The notes under the pieces were generated by a model. It saw nothing but the letters and a program-made list of their open reading frames with translations. It had not been told where the DNA came from and did no database searches. A stretch of DNA of 64,000 nt. Origin: Mycolicibacterium sp. J2. Its GTDB lineage: Bacteria > Actinomycetota > Actinomycetes > Mycobacteriales > Mycobacteriaceae. Location of the stretch: NCBI RefSeq assembly GCF_026240945.1, contig NZ_JAPFPY010000002.1, forward strand, positions 248,001 through 312,000, written 5' to 3'. The stretch's first letter is position 1, and every line of letters begins with the position of its first letter. Shown one piece after another: positions 26,622 through 35,101 of this stretch. The position numbers and the translations under genes are program-made.

Positions 26622-27797
26622 GTGACGTCGTTACCACCGCTGGTGGAACCAGCCGCCGAACTGACCCGCGACGAGGTCTCTCGGTACAGCCGTCACCTGA
26701 TCATCCCGGATCTCGGGGTGGACGGGCAGAAACGCCTCAAGAACGCCAAGGTGCTGGTCATCGGCGCCGGCGGCCTGGGGTCCCCGACACTGCTCTATCT
26801 GGCCGCCGCCGGTGTGGGCACCATCGGCATCGTCGAGTTCGACGTCGTCGACGAGTCGAACCTGCAGCGACAGATCATCCACGGCCAGTCCGATATCGGC
26901 CGGTCCAAGGCGCAGAGCGCGCGCGACTCGGTGCTCGAGGTCAATCCGTACGTCAACGTGGTGCTGCACGAGCTGCGCCTGGAACCGGACAACGCGGTCG
27001 ACCTGTTCGCCCAGTACGACCTCATCCTGGACGGCACCGACAACTTCGCCACCCGCTACCTGGTCAACGATGCCGCCGTGCTGGCGCACAAGCCGTACGT
27101 GTGGGGTTCGATCTACCGGTTCGAGGGCCAGGTGTCGGTGTTCTGGGAGGACGCCCCCGACGATCTGGGCCTCAACTACCGCGACCTGTACCCCGAGCCG
27201 CCGCCCCCGGGCATGGTGCCGTCCTGCGCCGAAGGTGGCGTGTTGGGCATCCTGTGCGCGTCCATCGCCTCGGTGATGGGTACCGAGGCCATCAAGCTGA
27301 TCACCGGCATCGGCGAGACCCTGCTGGGCCGGTTGATGGTGTATGACGCCCTCGACATGAGCTACCGGACCATCAAAATCCGCAAGGATCCCGCCCGGGA
27401 GAAGATCACCGAACTGATCGACTACGAGGCTTTCTGCGGTGTCATCACCGACGAGGCGGCCGCCGCGTCGGTCGGCTCCACGGTGACCCCGCTGGAACTG
27501 CGCGAGCTCCTGGACTCCGGCAAGCCGGTGGCGCTGATCGACGTGCGGGAACCCGTCGAGTGGGAGATCAACCACATCGAGGGGGCCGAACTCATCCCGA
27601 AATCGGCACTGGAGGCCGGCAGCGGTCTGGCGCAGCTGCCGCAGGACCGGGTCCCGGTGCTGTACTGCAAGACGGGCATCCGGTCGGCCGAGGCGCTGGC
27701 CGCCGTGAAGAAGGCCGGGTTCGCGGACGCACTGCACCTGCAGGGCGGCATCGTGGCGTGGGCGAAACAACTCGAGCCCGACATGGTGATGTACTGA
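26622..27797 (+). CDS. moeZ: Adenylyltransferase/sulfurtransferase MoeZ
   Basis: 391 residues. N-terminal E1-like ThiF domain (about 15-260) with the ATP loop IGAGGLGSP at about 48-55 and the substrate-binding SRYSRHLIIPDLG region; C-terminal rhodanese domain (about 275-391) with the persulfide cysteine C349 in VLYCKTGIRSAEAL. It activates the C-terminal glycine of small ubiquitin-like sulfur carriers (MoaD, CysO, ThiS) and transfers sulfur to them. GTG 26622 is preceded by AAGGAGG at a 6-nt spacing, which decides the start over an ATG 13 codons upstream. Ortholog of Rv3206c. Confidence 0.93.
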   Translation: MTSLPPLVEPAAELTRDEVSRYSRHLIIPDLGVDGQKRLKNAKVLVIGAGGLGSPTLLYLAAAGVGTIGIVEFDVVDESNLQRQIIHGQSDIGRSKAQSARDSVLEVNPYVNVVLHELRLEPDNAVDLFAQYDLILDGTDNFATRYLVNDAAVLAHKPYVWGSIYRFEGQVSVFWEDAPDDLGLNYRDLYPEPPPPGMVPSCAEGGVLGILCASIASVMGTEAIKLITGIGETLLGRLMVYDALDMSYRTIKIRKDPAREKITELIDYEAFCGVITDEAAAASVGSTVTPLELRELLDSGKPVALIDVREPVEWEINHIEGAELIPKSALEAGSGLAQLPQDRVPVLYCKTGIRSAEALAAVKKAGFADALHLQGGIVAWAKQLEPDMVMY

Positions 27798-27821
27798 GCG
27801 CTCTGTGACGCAGGCACCGCT

Positions 27822-27837
27822 TAGGCTGACGTGCGTG
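27822..27837 (+). promoter_or_regulatory. Leaderless -10 box before the TIGR02569-like gene
   Basis: TAGGCT at 27822-27827 is followed by 7 nt and the GTG at 27835. This TANNNT-N7-RTG spacing is the common mycobacterial leaderless pattern and favours the 27835 start over the in-frame GTG at 27805. Confidence 0.55.
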
Positions 27838-28689
27838 AGTGACGAACTGCCACCGGAGCACGTGTTGGCGGCATTCGGCCTGGCCGGGGTGCGTCCGGTC
27901 CCGCTGGGTTCCAGCTGGGAGGGCGGCTGGCGCTGCGGCGAGGTGGTGCTGTCCATGGTCGCCGACCATGCGCGCGCCGCGTGGTCGGCCAAGGTGCGCG
28001 AGACCCTCTTCGCCGACGGGATCCGACTGGCCCGGCCGGTGCGCTCCACCGACGGTCGCTACGTCGTCGCCGGCTGGCGCGCCGACACCTTTGTCGCCGG
28101 CACCCCGGAGCCGCGGCACGACGAGGTGGTGTCGGCGTCGGTGCGGCTGCACGAAGCCACGGCCAACCTGGAGCGGCCCCGATTCCTCACTCAGCCCCCG
28201 GTGGCGCCGTGGTCGGATGTCGACGTGTTCATCGCCGCCGACCGCGCGGCCTGGGAGGACCGGCCCCTGCACACGCTTCCTGCCGGCGCGCGCGTCTCGC
28301 CCGGATCGGCCGATGGACAGAAATCGGTCGAGCTGATCAATCAGCTGGCCACCCTGCGCAAGCCGACCCGCAGTCCCAGTCAACTGGTGCACGGAGACCT
28401 GTACGGCACCGTGCTCTTCGCCGGCGCCGCCGCGCCGGGCATCACCGACATCACCCCGTACTGGCGCCCCGCGGCGTGGGCGGCCGGCGTCGTCGTCGTC
28501 GACGCGCTGGCGTGGGGTGACGCCGATGACGGTCTGCTCGAGCGTTGGAGCCCGCTGCCGGAGTGGCCGCAGATGGTCTTGCGCGCGTTGATGTTCCGGC
28601 TCGCGGTGCACGCACTGCACCCACGGGCGACTGCGGCCGCCTTCCCGGGTTTGGCGCGCACCGCGGCGCTGGTGCGCCTGGCGCTGTAG
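27835..28689 (+). CDS. TIGR02569-type conserved actinobacterial protein (Rv3205c-like)
   Basis: 284 residues. The fold looks like an aminoglycoside-phosphotransferase/kinase relative: SSWEGGWRCGEVVLSM near the start, and QLVHGDLYGTVLF, which resembles the catalytic HGDLHxxN loop but has Thr where the Asn would be, followed by ITDITPYWRPAAW in place of the DFG region. Whether it still phosphorylates anything is doubtful. It is the last gene of the conserved block before the nitrilase cluster. Confidence 0.75.
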   Translation: MSDELPPEHVLAAFGLAGVRPVPLGSSWEGGWRCGEVVLSMVADHARAAWSAKVRETLFADGIRLARPVRSTDGRYVVAGWRADTFVAGTPEPRHDEVVSASVRLHEATANLERPRFLTQPPVAPWSDVDVFIAADRAAWEDRPLHTLPAGARVSPGSADGQKSVELINQLATLRKPTRSPSQLVHGDLYGTVLFAGAAAPGITDITPYWRPAAWAAGVVVVDALAWGDADDGLLERWSPLPEWPQMVLRALMFRLAVHALHPRATAAAFPGLARTAALVRLAL

Positions 28690-28716
28690 CGCGCTCGTCG
28701 TCGCCGAGCGTGCGCT
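28688..28716 (+). terminator. Stem-loop at the end of the TIGR02569-like gene
   Basis: AGCGCGCTCG pairs with CGAGCGTGCGCT across a 7-nt loop with one bulge. It begins on the stop codon. No T run follows, so termination would be of the weak, U-poor mycobacterial kind, if at all. Confidence 0.35.
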
Positions 28717-28858
28717 GAGAGCCCCATTTCGGCGTGTTACGGCTGGATTGCGGCGGTGAGCCCCCCGCAACGCAGATGTATTCCATCCCTAACCACCCGG
28801 TAATGGCCGGCGCCTGTAATTGGAGACATCCAAAACCACCCCAAACTTGGAGTCCTCC

Positions 28859-29380
28859 ATGGCATTTGATGCATCCATCGCCGAGAACATCGCCACCTCG
28901 CTGGCCGAGATTCCCCACCCGTCCCTGCCGAAGGGGTCCAACATCTACGGCGGCACCAAGATCTTCCCCGACTACCAGGCGGAGCAGGGTGAAAGCTACT
29001 TCACCCTGGTGCACGGAATCGCCCACGAATCCTCGGTCTCCTTCGTCGCCGTGCTGCAGGCCACCCGCGCGTTGCGCAAGGGCTTCGAATCGGCCATCTA
29101 CTTCTACGGGCCCGGCGCCATCAATTGCCTTGCCACCAGAGGTTTTCCGAAGACCGGCGACTCCGGGTTCCCCGGCGAGCAGAACATCAACGACGCGCTG
29201 GCCACCTTCATCTCCGAGGGCGGCACCGTCTTCGCCTGCCGGTTCGGCTTGGCTCTGCACGGCGGCCGGGAAGAGGACCTCATCGAAGGCGTCATCCCGG
29301 CGCATCCGCTCGACGTGCAGGACGCGCTCATCTACTACGCCCGCAAGGGTGCCATCATCAACTCGACATACATGGTCTAG
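28859..29380 (+). CDS. MSMEG_0572/Sll0783-family nitrogen-starvation protein
   Basis: 173 residues, first gene of the Nit1C-like cluster. Recognised by KGSNIYGGTKIFPDYQAE, FTLVHGIAHESSVSFVAVL and YARKGAIINSTYMV, features I remember for the Sll0783 family. The central part (ATRALRKGFESAIYFYGPGA, then GGTVFACRFGLALHG) resembles DsrE-like intracellular sulfur proteins, which is only a structural hint. GGAG sits 6 nt before ATG 28859. Eight bases separate it from the nitrilase. Catalytic role unknown. Confidence 0.82.
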   Translation: MAFDASIAENIATSLAEIPHPSLPKGSNIYGGTKIFPDYQAEQGESYFTLVHGIAHESSVSFVAVLQATRALRKGFESAIYFYGPGAINCLATRGFPKTGDSGFPGEQNINDALATFISEGGTVFACRFGLALHGGREEDLIEGVIPAHPLDVQDALIYYARKGAIINSTYMV

Positions 29381-29388
29381 GGCGCATC

Positions 29389-30258
29389 ATGACCACACTT
29401 GCCGCGGTCTCGGCCAACTTCACCCGGGATCTTGAACAGAACTACGCGCTCATCGAGGCGCTCACCGAGGAGGCCCGCGCCAAGGGCGTCGACTTCCTGG
29501 TGTTCCCCGAGGCCGCCATCGGTGGCTACCTGTCCTCACTGGGCAACCACGGTGACACCGTGAAAACCACCAAACGCTCACTGCCACCGGCTATCCGGCT
29601 CGACGGCCCGGAGATCGCCAGGGTGCAACAGATCGTCGGCGACATGGTGATCGCCATCGGGTTCTGCGAACTGGCCGACGACGGTGAGACCCGCTACAAC
29701 GCCGCAGCGGTGTTGGACGGCAACACCGTCTACGGCAGCTACCGCAAGGTGCACCAACCGCTCGGGGAGGGCATGTCGTATTCGGCGGGATCCGGCTACG
29801 GCGTCTTCGACACCCCCGTCGGCCGCGTGGGCCTGCAGATCTGCTATGACAAGGCATTTCCCGAGGCCGCCCGCGTGATGGCTCTCGACGGCGCCCAGAT
29901 CATCGCCAGCTTGTCGGCCTGGCCGGCGGCTCGCACCGCCACCGCCGAGAATCTGCAGGACGACCGCTGGACCTACCGGTTCAATCTGTTCGACACCGCC
30001 CGCGCTTTGGACAACCAGGTCTTCTGGATCGCCTCCAACCAGAGCGGAACGTTCGGATCCCTGCGCTACGTCGGCAACGCCAAGGTCGTCGATCCTGGCG
30101 GAAACGTCCTGGCGACAACGCTTCTCGGCAGTGGCCTCGCCGTCGCCGAGGTCGATATCGACGCCACCTTCCGCACCATGCGAGCCGGCATGTTCCACTT
30201 GCGCGACCGCAGGCCCGATGTCTACGGCCCGCTCACCGAAGAGTTCGCTCATGCCTGA
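29389..30258 (+). CDS. nitC: Nitrilase of the Nit1C (Nit6803/Sll0784) type
   Basis: 289 residues, carbon-nitrogen hydrolase superfamily. The complete catalytic triad is visible: E41 in FLVFPEAAIGGY, K120 in YRKVHQP and C152 in LQICYDKAFPE. The family converts nitriles to carboxylic acid and ammonia in the cytoplasm; in organisms studied for this cluster it is needed for growth on cyanide as nitrogen source, though the natural nitrile is uncertain. Its stop overlaps the start of the next gene by 8 nt. Confidence 0.9.
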   Translation: MTTLAAVSANFTRDLEQNYALIEALTEEARAKGVDFLVFPEAAIGGYLSSLGNHGDTVKTTKRSLPPAIRLDGPEIARVQQIVGDMVIAIGFCELADDGETRYNAAAVLDGNTVYGSYRKVHQPLGEGMSYSAGSGYGVFDTPVGRVGLQICYDKAFPEAARVMALDGAQIIASLSAWPAARTATAENLQDDRWTYRFNLFDTARALDNQVFWIASNQSGTFGSLRYVGNAKVVDPGGNVLATTLLGSGLAVAEVDIDATFRTMRAGMFHLRDRRPDVYGPLTEEFAHA

Positions 30259-30535
30259 GATGACTTTCGAGGTGCGCTGGCCCGACGGCAGCACGCAGCG
30301 CTGCTACTCACCCAGCTTGGTCATGCACGACTATCTGAGCACCGGAACGCACTACACGGTAGACGATTTCGTCGAGCGGTCCACCCGGGCACTCGGCGAG
30401 GCCAGCGAACGGGTCCGCGCCAAATTCGGGTTCGCCTGCACCTCGGCCGCCGACACCGCCGAACGTATCACCGTCGCCGCCGCCCGCTTCCCGCAACAGG
30501 CACTCGTCCAGGTCACCCACATGGAGCAGCCATGA
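30251..30535 (+). CDS. MSMEG_0570-family small conserved protein
   Basis: 94 residues. Begins MPEMTFEVRWPDGSTQRCYSP and contains LVMHDYLSTGTHYTVDDFVE, as in the small hypothetical (NitG-like) member of Nit1C clusters. Compact mixed alpha/beta, two cysteines, no catalytic motif. Overlaps the nitrilase by 8 nt and the oxidoreductase by 4 nt (ATGA), so it is fully embedded in the operon. Confidence 0.8.
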   Translation: MPEMTFEVRWPDGSTQRCYSPSLVMHDYLSTGTHYTVDDFVERSTRALGEASERVRAKFGFACTSAADTAERITVAAARFPQQALVQVTHMEQP

Positions 30536-31800
30536 CCACCAATCACATCCCGGTCGCCATCATCGGCGGCGGGCAGGCCGGGCTCTCGGTCAGCTGGTAT
30601 CTGGGCCGGATGGGTATCGAGCACGTCGTGCTGGAAGCCCAGACCCCGGCGCATGCCTGGGCCGACACCCGGTGGGACAACTTCACTCTGGTGACACCCA
30701 ACTGGCACTGCAAACTCCCCGGCTACACCTATGACGGACCGGACCCGGACGGCTTCATGACCCGTGACGAGGTGGTGGCCTGGCTGGCCGGCTGGCTGGA
30801 CACGTTCACCCCGCCGCTGCGCACCCACACCCGGGTGACCCGGCTGACGCAGGGACCCGACGGGGGCTTCGAACTCACCCTCGACGGGCACGAGACGCTG
30901 CGCTGTGACCATGCCGTCATCGCCACCGGCGGCTACCCGCTTCCCGTGATCCCCGCTTACGCCGGCACTCTCGACGGTAGCATCACCCAGATTCACTCCG
31001 AGCTCTACCGCAACGCCGACCAGCTACCCGACGGTGCGGTGCTGGTGGTCGGTACCGGACAATCGGGTGCCCAGATCGCCGAGGACCTGCATCTGGCCGG
31101 CCGGCAGGTGCACCTCGCCGTCGGTAACGCACCCCGGGTGGCGCGCTTCTACCGCGGCCGGGACTGTATGACCTGGCTGGCCGAGATGGGCCTGTACGAC
31201 AAACCGGCGCAACAGTATCCCGGTGGCAAGGCCGCGATCGAGAAGACCAACCACTACGTCACCGGGCGCGACGGTGGGCGCGATGTCGACCTGCGCCAGT
31301 TCGCCACCGAGGGCATGAAACTGTACGGGGCCCTGGCCGACGGCAAGGACACGCTGCTGCGATTCGAGCCCACCCTGACCACGGCACTGGACCACGCCGA
31401 CGCGGTGTACAACTCGATCTGCTCGGATATCGACCGCTATATCGACGGCGCCGGTATCGACGCGCCGCCGCCATCGCGGTATGCGCCGGTGTGGACACCC
31501 GAAAGCGAGACCACCACACTGGATCTGGCCGAGGCCGGTATCACCAGCATCGTCTGGGCCATCGGCTACCGGCCCGACTACCGCTGGATCGAGGCCAGCG
31601 CCTTCGACGGTGCGGGCCGGCCCATGCAGACCCGGGGCATCACCACCGTCGACGGGTTGAGCTTCATCGGCCTACCGTGGATGCACACCTGGGGCTCGGG
31701 CCGATTCCTGGGCATCGACCGCGACGCCAAACACGTCGCCGACACCATCAATGGCAAGGTTCGCCGGCGCACCTTCCACACCGACGCCGTCGCCATCTAG
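30532..31800 (+). CDS. nitH: MSMEG_0569-family FAD-dependent oxidoreductase
   Basis: 422 residues, flavin monooxygenase-like fold with two dinucleotide sites: IIGGGQAGLSVSWYLG at about 9-24 (FAD) and VLVVGTGQSGAQIAEDL at about 170-187 (NADPH), plus IVWAIGYRPDYRW near 343. TPNWHCKLPGY and the conserved Cys there are typical of this subfamily. Likely hydroxylates or oxidises the intermediate made in the cluster. Ten bases separate it from the radical SAM gene. Confidence 0.87.
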   Translation: MTTNHIPVAIIGGGQAGLSVSWYLGRMGIEHVVLEAQTPAHAWADTRWDNFTLVTPNWHCKLPGYTYDGPDPDGFMTRDEVVAWLAGWLDTFTPPLRTHTRVTRLTQGPDGGFELTLDGHETLRCDHAVIATGGYPLPVIPAYAGTLDGSITQIHSELYRNADQLPDGAVLVVGTGQSGAQIAEDLHLAGRQVHLAVGNAPRVARFYRGRDCMTWLAEMGLYDKPAQQYPGGKAAIEKTNHYVTGRDGGRDVDLRQFATEGMKLYGALADGKDTLLRFEPTLTTALDHADAVYNSICSDIDRYIDGAGIDAPPPSRYAPVWTPESETTTLDLAEAGITSIVWAIGYRPDYRWIEASAFDGAGRPMQTRGITTVDGLSFIGLPWMHTWGSGRFLGIDRDAKHVADTINGKVRRRTFHTDAVAI

Positions 31801-31810
31801 GGGAGTCCCG

Positions 31811-32866
31811 ATGTCAGTATCCACGCGTGTCGACCTCGCTCTGCTGGGCTTCCGCGGCCAACCACCGGTCAGCCGCACCGCCGGCGCCGGGCCGAGCGCC
31901 GACGGCCACCTCGTCATCGACGGGCTCAACGCCGCCATCCCGCGAAACCCGCAGAGCCCGTTCGTCTTCGACGGCAGCCGAGTTCTGCTCGACGGCGCGG
32001 ACACCGGTCTGGACGTCGAGGTCGTCGAGCGGCCCCGGTTCTACGACCTGCACACCGCCGACGGGGTGCCGTACGAGAAGCTGGCCCGACTGCACGGGCG
32101 CAACGTGCTGGCCACCACCGTCGTGCAGACCTGCATCCGCTACGCCGAAGACCAGCGGTGCCGGTTCTGCACCATCGAGGAGTCCCTGCGCACCGGCGCC
32201 ACCACCGCAGTCAAACGGCCCGCCGAACTGGCCGAGGTGGCCGCGGCGGCGGTGCGGCTGGACGGTGTCACCCAGATGGTGATGACCACCGGAACCTCGG
32301 CAGGAACCGACCGCGGCGCCAGGCACCTGGCCCGGTGCGTGCGGGCGGTCAAGGCGGCCGTGCCGGATCTGCCCATCCAGGTGCAGTGCGAGCCACCGGC
32401 CGATCTGGCTGTGCTGGCCGAACTGCGCGAGGCGGGTGCCGACGCCATCGGCATCCACGTCGAGTCGCTCGACGAGGAGGTGCGGCGACGCTGGATGCCG
32501 GGTAAGGCCACCGTGCCGATGGACAGCTATCGGGCCGCGTGGCGCGAAGCGGTGCGGGTGTTCGGCCGCAACCAGGTGTCGACCTACCTGCTGGTCGGTC
32601 TCGGTGAGGACCCCGACGAACTGGTCAGCGGGGCAGCCGAATTGATCGAGATGGGCGTCTACCCCTTCGTGGTGCCCTACCGGCCGCAGCCGGGGTCACT
32701 GGCCGTCGACGTGGACGGCGCCGCGGCACCGGATGCCGCATTGGTGGAGAAGGTGTCCCGTGAGGTGGCCGCCCGGCTGGTCATGGCCGGAATGGCCGGA
32801 ACCGACCAGCGGGCCGGGTGCGCGGCCTGCGGGGCCTGCTCGGTACTGCAGAACCTGGGGGCATGA
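31811..32866 (+). CDS. nitD: MSMEG_0568-family radical SAM protein
   Basis: 351 residues. Instead of the canonical CxxxCxxC it has C108-x8-C117-x2-C120 in CIRYAEDQRCRFC, expected to hold the SAM-cleaving [4Fe-4S] cluster. A second cysteine set C337-x2-C340-x2-C343 (GCAACGACSV) at the C terminus may bind an auxiliary cluster. GIHVESLDEEVRRRWMPGK and STYLLVGLGEDPDEL are barrel strands also found in biotin-synthase-like enzymes. GGGGAG lies 6 nt before ATG 31811; the stop overlaps the next start (ATGA). Confidence 0.88.
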   Translation: MSVSTRVDLALLGFRGQPPVSRTAGAGPSADGHLVIDGLNAAIPRNPQSPFVFDGSRVLLDGADTGLDVEVVERPRFYDLHTADGVPYEKLARLHGRNVLATTVVQTCIRYAEDQRCRFCTIEESLRTGATTAVKRPAELAEVAAAAVRLDGVTQMVMTTGTSAGTDRGARHLARCVRAVKAAVPDLPIQVQCEPPADLAVLAELREAGADAIGIHVESLDEEVRRRWMPGKATVPMDSYRAAWREAVRVFGRNQVSTYLLVGLGEDPDELVSGAAELIEMGVYPFVVPYRPQPGSLAVDVDGAAAPDAALVEKVSREVAARLVMAGMAGTDQRAGCAACGACSVLQNLGA

Positions 32867-34245
32867 TGACCGAGCTGTCCATCTTGGCCGGAACCCGGCC
32901 TGCCGCAGCACTTCTCATCCATCCTGCCGACGGCGCCGAACTGCAAGCCTACCGCCGGCTGCGCCGCAACGTCTTCGTCGGCGAGCAGGGCCTGTTCGCC
33001 GGCACGGACCGCGATGACATCGACGACGACCCGCGCACCGTCGTGCTGGTGGCCACCGCACCGGACGGAGCGGTCCTCGGCGGTGTACGGCTGGCACCCG
33101 TCGGCGCCGTCGACGTGGGATGGTGGACCGGCAGCCGGCTGGTCGCAGCGCCCGACGCCCCCGGCGGCATCGGTCCGGCGTTGATCAGGGCCGCGTGCGC
33201 GCACGCCGAATCGGCCGGCGTGCTGCGTTTCGAGGCGACCGTGCAGCGGCGATACCTGCCCATGTTCGCCGCACTCGGCTGGCAGACGCTGCGGCACAAC
33301 GAGTTCGCCGGCCGCCCGCACACGGTGATCCGCTGGCCGCTGAATCCGTTCGATGCGCTCACCGCGGCCACCAAGACCTTTCTCGGCCCGGCCCTGGCAC
33401 CGCTGCGGGCGACGGCGGGGGCGCTCGGCCCGGCCGGGTTCGTCGGTGACGACGGGGCGCCGATTCCGGGCAGCGATCTGATCGCCGCGTGCGACGCCAT
33501 CATCCCGTCCATGGTCGAGCGTGACCCCGAATGGGCGGGTTGGTGTTCGGTGCTGGTGAACGTCAACGACCTGACCGCGATGGGGGCTGTGCCGCTGGGA
33601 CTGCTCGATGCGGTCGGCGCCCCCACCCGGGCCTTGTTGGATCGGATCATCCGCGGTGTCGCGGCGGCCTCGCGGGCGTGGGAGATACCGGTGCTGGGCG
33701 GGCACACCCAACTCGGCGTCCCGGCGGCGCTGGCCGTCACCGCGCTGGGCCGGACCGGCGCGCCGGTACCCGGCGGCGGTGGTCGGGCCGGCGACCCGGT
33801 GGCGCTCACCGCCGACCTGACCGGCGACTGGCGGCCCGGATACACGGGCCGGCAATGGGATTCGACGAGCGGTCGCGGCGGCGCCGAGTTGCGTGCCATG
33901 ACCGGCCTGGTCGCGCAGATGGCGCCACGGGCCGCCAAGGATGTCAGCATGGCCGGGATCGTCGGGACCCTGGGCATGCTGGCCGAAGCCGGCGGCACCG
34001 GTGCCGAGCTCGACGTCGCGGCCATCCCGCGCCCGGCGTCCGCGGCGATGGGCTCGTGGCTGACCTGTTTCCCCGGGTACGCGATGCTCACCGCGGGTGG
34101 CCGGCCGCCGGCCGGGGCACCCGCCGGCGTCTCGACCGCGGTCTGCGGGTCGCTCACCGCCACGCCTGGTGTGCGCCTACGCTGGCCTGACGGGGTGACG
34201 ACGACGGCGCTCACCTCGCCGGTCACCGGTCTCGGAGCGGCCTGA
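32863..34245 (+). CDS. GNAT N-acetyltransferase fused to AIR synthase-like (PurM) domain
   Basis: 460 residues. Residues about 15-165 form a GNAT domain (LQAYRRLRRNVFVGEQGLF, PGGIGPALIRAACAHAE with the acetyl-CoA loop, RRYLPMFAALGWQ); residues about 190-455 form a PurM/AIR synthase-like ATP-binding domain (GDDGAPIPGSDLIAACD, SVLVNVNDLTAMGAVPLGLLD, PVLGGHTQLGVPAALAVTALG, AAKDVSMAGIVGTLGMLAE). The two functions are separate genes (Sll0786 and Sll0787 types, nitE and nitF) in cyanobacteria; the fusion is what I recall for MSMEG_0567. ATG 32863 overlaps the radical SAM stop by 4 nt. Confidence 0.87.
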   Translation: MMTELSILAGTRPAAALLIHPADGAELQAYRRLRRNVFVGEQGLFAGTDRDDIDDDPRTVVLVATAPDGAVLGGVRLAPVGAVDVGWWTGSRLVAAPDAPGGIGPALIRAACAHAESAGVLRFEATVQRRYLPMFAALGWQTLRHNEFAGRPHTVIRWPLNPFDALTAATKTFLGPALAPLRATAGALGPAGFVGDDGAPIPGSDLIAACDAIIPSMVERDPEWAGWCSVLVNVNDLTAMGAVPLGLLDAVGAPTRALLDRIIRGVAAASRAWEIPVLGGHTQLGVPAALAVTALGRTGAPVPGGGGRAGDPVALTADLTGDWRPGYTGRQWDSTSGRGGAELRAMTGLVAQMAPRAAKDVSMAGIVGTLGMLAEAGGTGAELDVAAIPRPASAAMGSWLTCFPGYAMLTAGGRPPAGAPAGVSTAVCGSLTATPGVRLRWPDGVTTTALTSPVTGLGAA

Positions 34246-34253
34246 GGGGAGCC

Positions 34254-35099
34254 ATGGCACCAGTCACGCTGGGCGCGGTCGCCGCCCACTTCGGCCGCGA
34301 TATGGACCGCGGGGTGTCCAAGGTCGTCGGGATCATCGAGTCGGCGGCCCGCGACGGGGTCGACCTGCTGGTGCTGCCCGACGCCTGCCTCGGCGGCTAT
34401 ATCGGCGATTTCGCCGCACCCGATCCCGACGATCCGCCGCCCGCCCTGGATCCCGACGGCCCGGAGATCGCCGCCGTCATCGCCGCGGCGGGGGCCATGA
34501 CCGTCTGCGTCGGCTATGCCGAGTCTGCGCCCGGCGGCGCCCGTTACAACGCGGCGATCTGCGTGTCCGGGGACGGTGTCCTGGGCACCTACCGCAAGGT
34601 GCACCAACCGGCCGGGGAAGCGCTGACCTATCTCGCCGGTGACGCGTTCGGGGCGTTCGACACCCCGGTCGGCCGGGTCGGCATGCTCATCGACTACGAC
34701 AAGACCTTTCCCGAGGCGGCGCGGGCGCTGGCGCTGGACGGTGCGCACATCATCGCCGCACTGTCCGCGTGGCCGGCCAGCATCACCGACCGCGCGTCCC
34801 GGTTGCCCGCCGATCGGCAGTCCCGGTTGTTCGATCTGTACGACTGTGCGCGCGCCGCGGAGAACCAGGTGGTCCTGGTGTCCTCCAACCAAACCGGTGT
34901 GATGGGCAAGCTGCGCTTCCTCGGGCAGGCCAAGGTGGTCGGGCCGGGCGGGGACATCCTGGCCACCACACGCTCCAAGGGCGGCATGGCCAAGGCCGAG
35001 ATCGACGTCGAGGCCGAGATCACCCGCGCCAGAAAGGTGCTCAACCACCTCGCCGAGCTACGCCCGGACACCTATCGCGCCAAGTCGGTCCGGGGTTGA
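34254..35099 (+). CDS. Second nitrilase homologue, catalytic Glu and Cys replaced
   Basis: 281 residues, clearly related to the nitrilase at 29389 along its whole length (YRKVHQP, FDTPVGRVG, FPEAARALALDGAHIIAALSAWP shared or nearly so). The active site is altered: the Glu position is D43 (LLVLPDACLGGY), K115 is kept, and the nucleophilic Cys position is D147 (GMLIDYDKTFPE). It therefore should not hydrolyse nitriles or amides by the usual thiol mechanism. GGGGAG lies 4 nt before the ATG. It may be a regulatory or hetero-oligomeric partner of NitC, or bind the same ligand; this is inference. Confidence 0.87.
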   Translation: MAPVTLGAVAAHFGRDMDRGVSKVVGIIESAARDGVDLLVLPDACLGGYIGDFAAPDPDDPPPALDPDGPEIAAVIAAAGAMTVCVGYAESAPGGARYNAAICVSGDGVLGTYRKVHQPAGEALTYLAGDAFGAFDTPVGRVGMLIDYDKTFPEAARALALDGAHIIAALSAWPASITDRASRLPADRQSRLFDLYDCARAAENQVVLVSSNQTGVMGKLRFLGQAKVVGPGGDILATTRSKGGMAKAEIDVEAEITRARKVLNHLAELRPDTYRAKSVRG

Positions 35100-35101
35100 C
35101 G

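Noticed and set aside
28690..28858. GlnR-type box in front of the Nit1C-like cluster
   Set aside because: Only a loose AC-N9-AT match was found around 28793; too weak to claim nitrogen control from the sequence.
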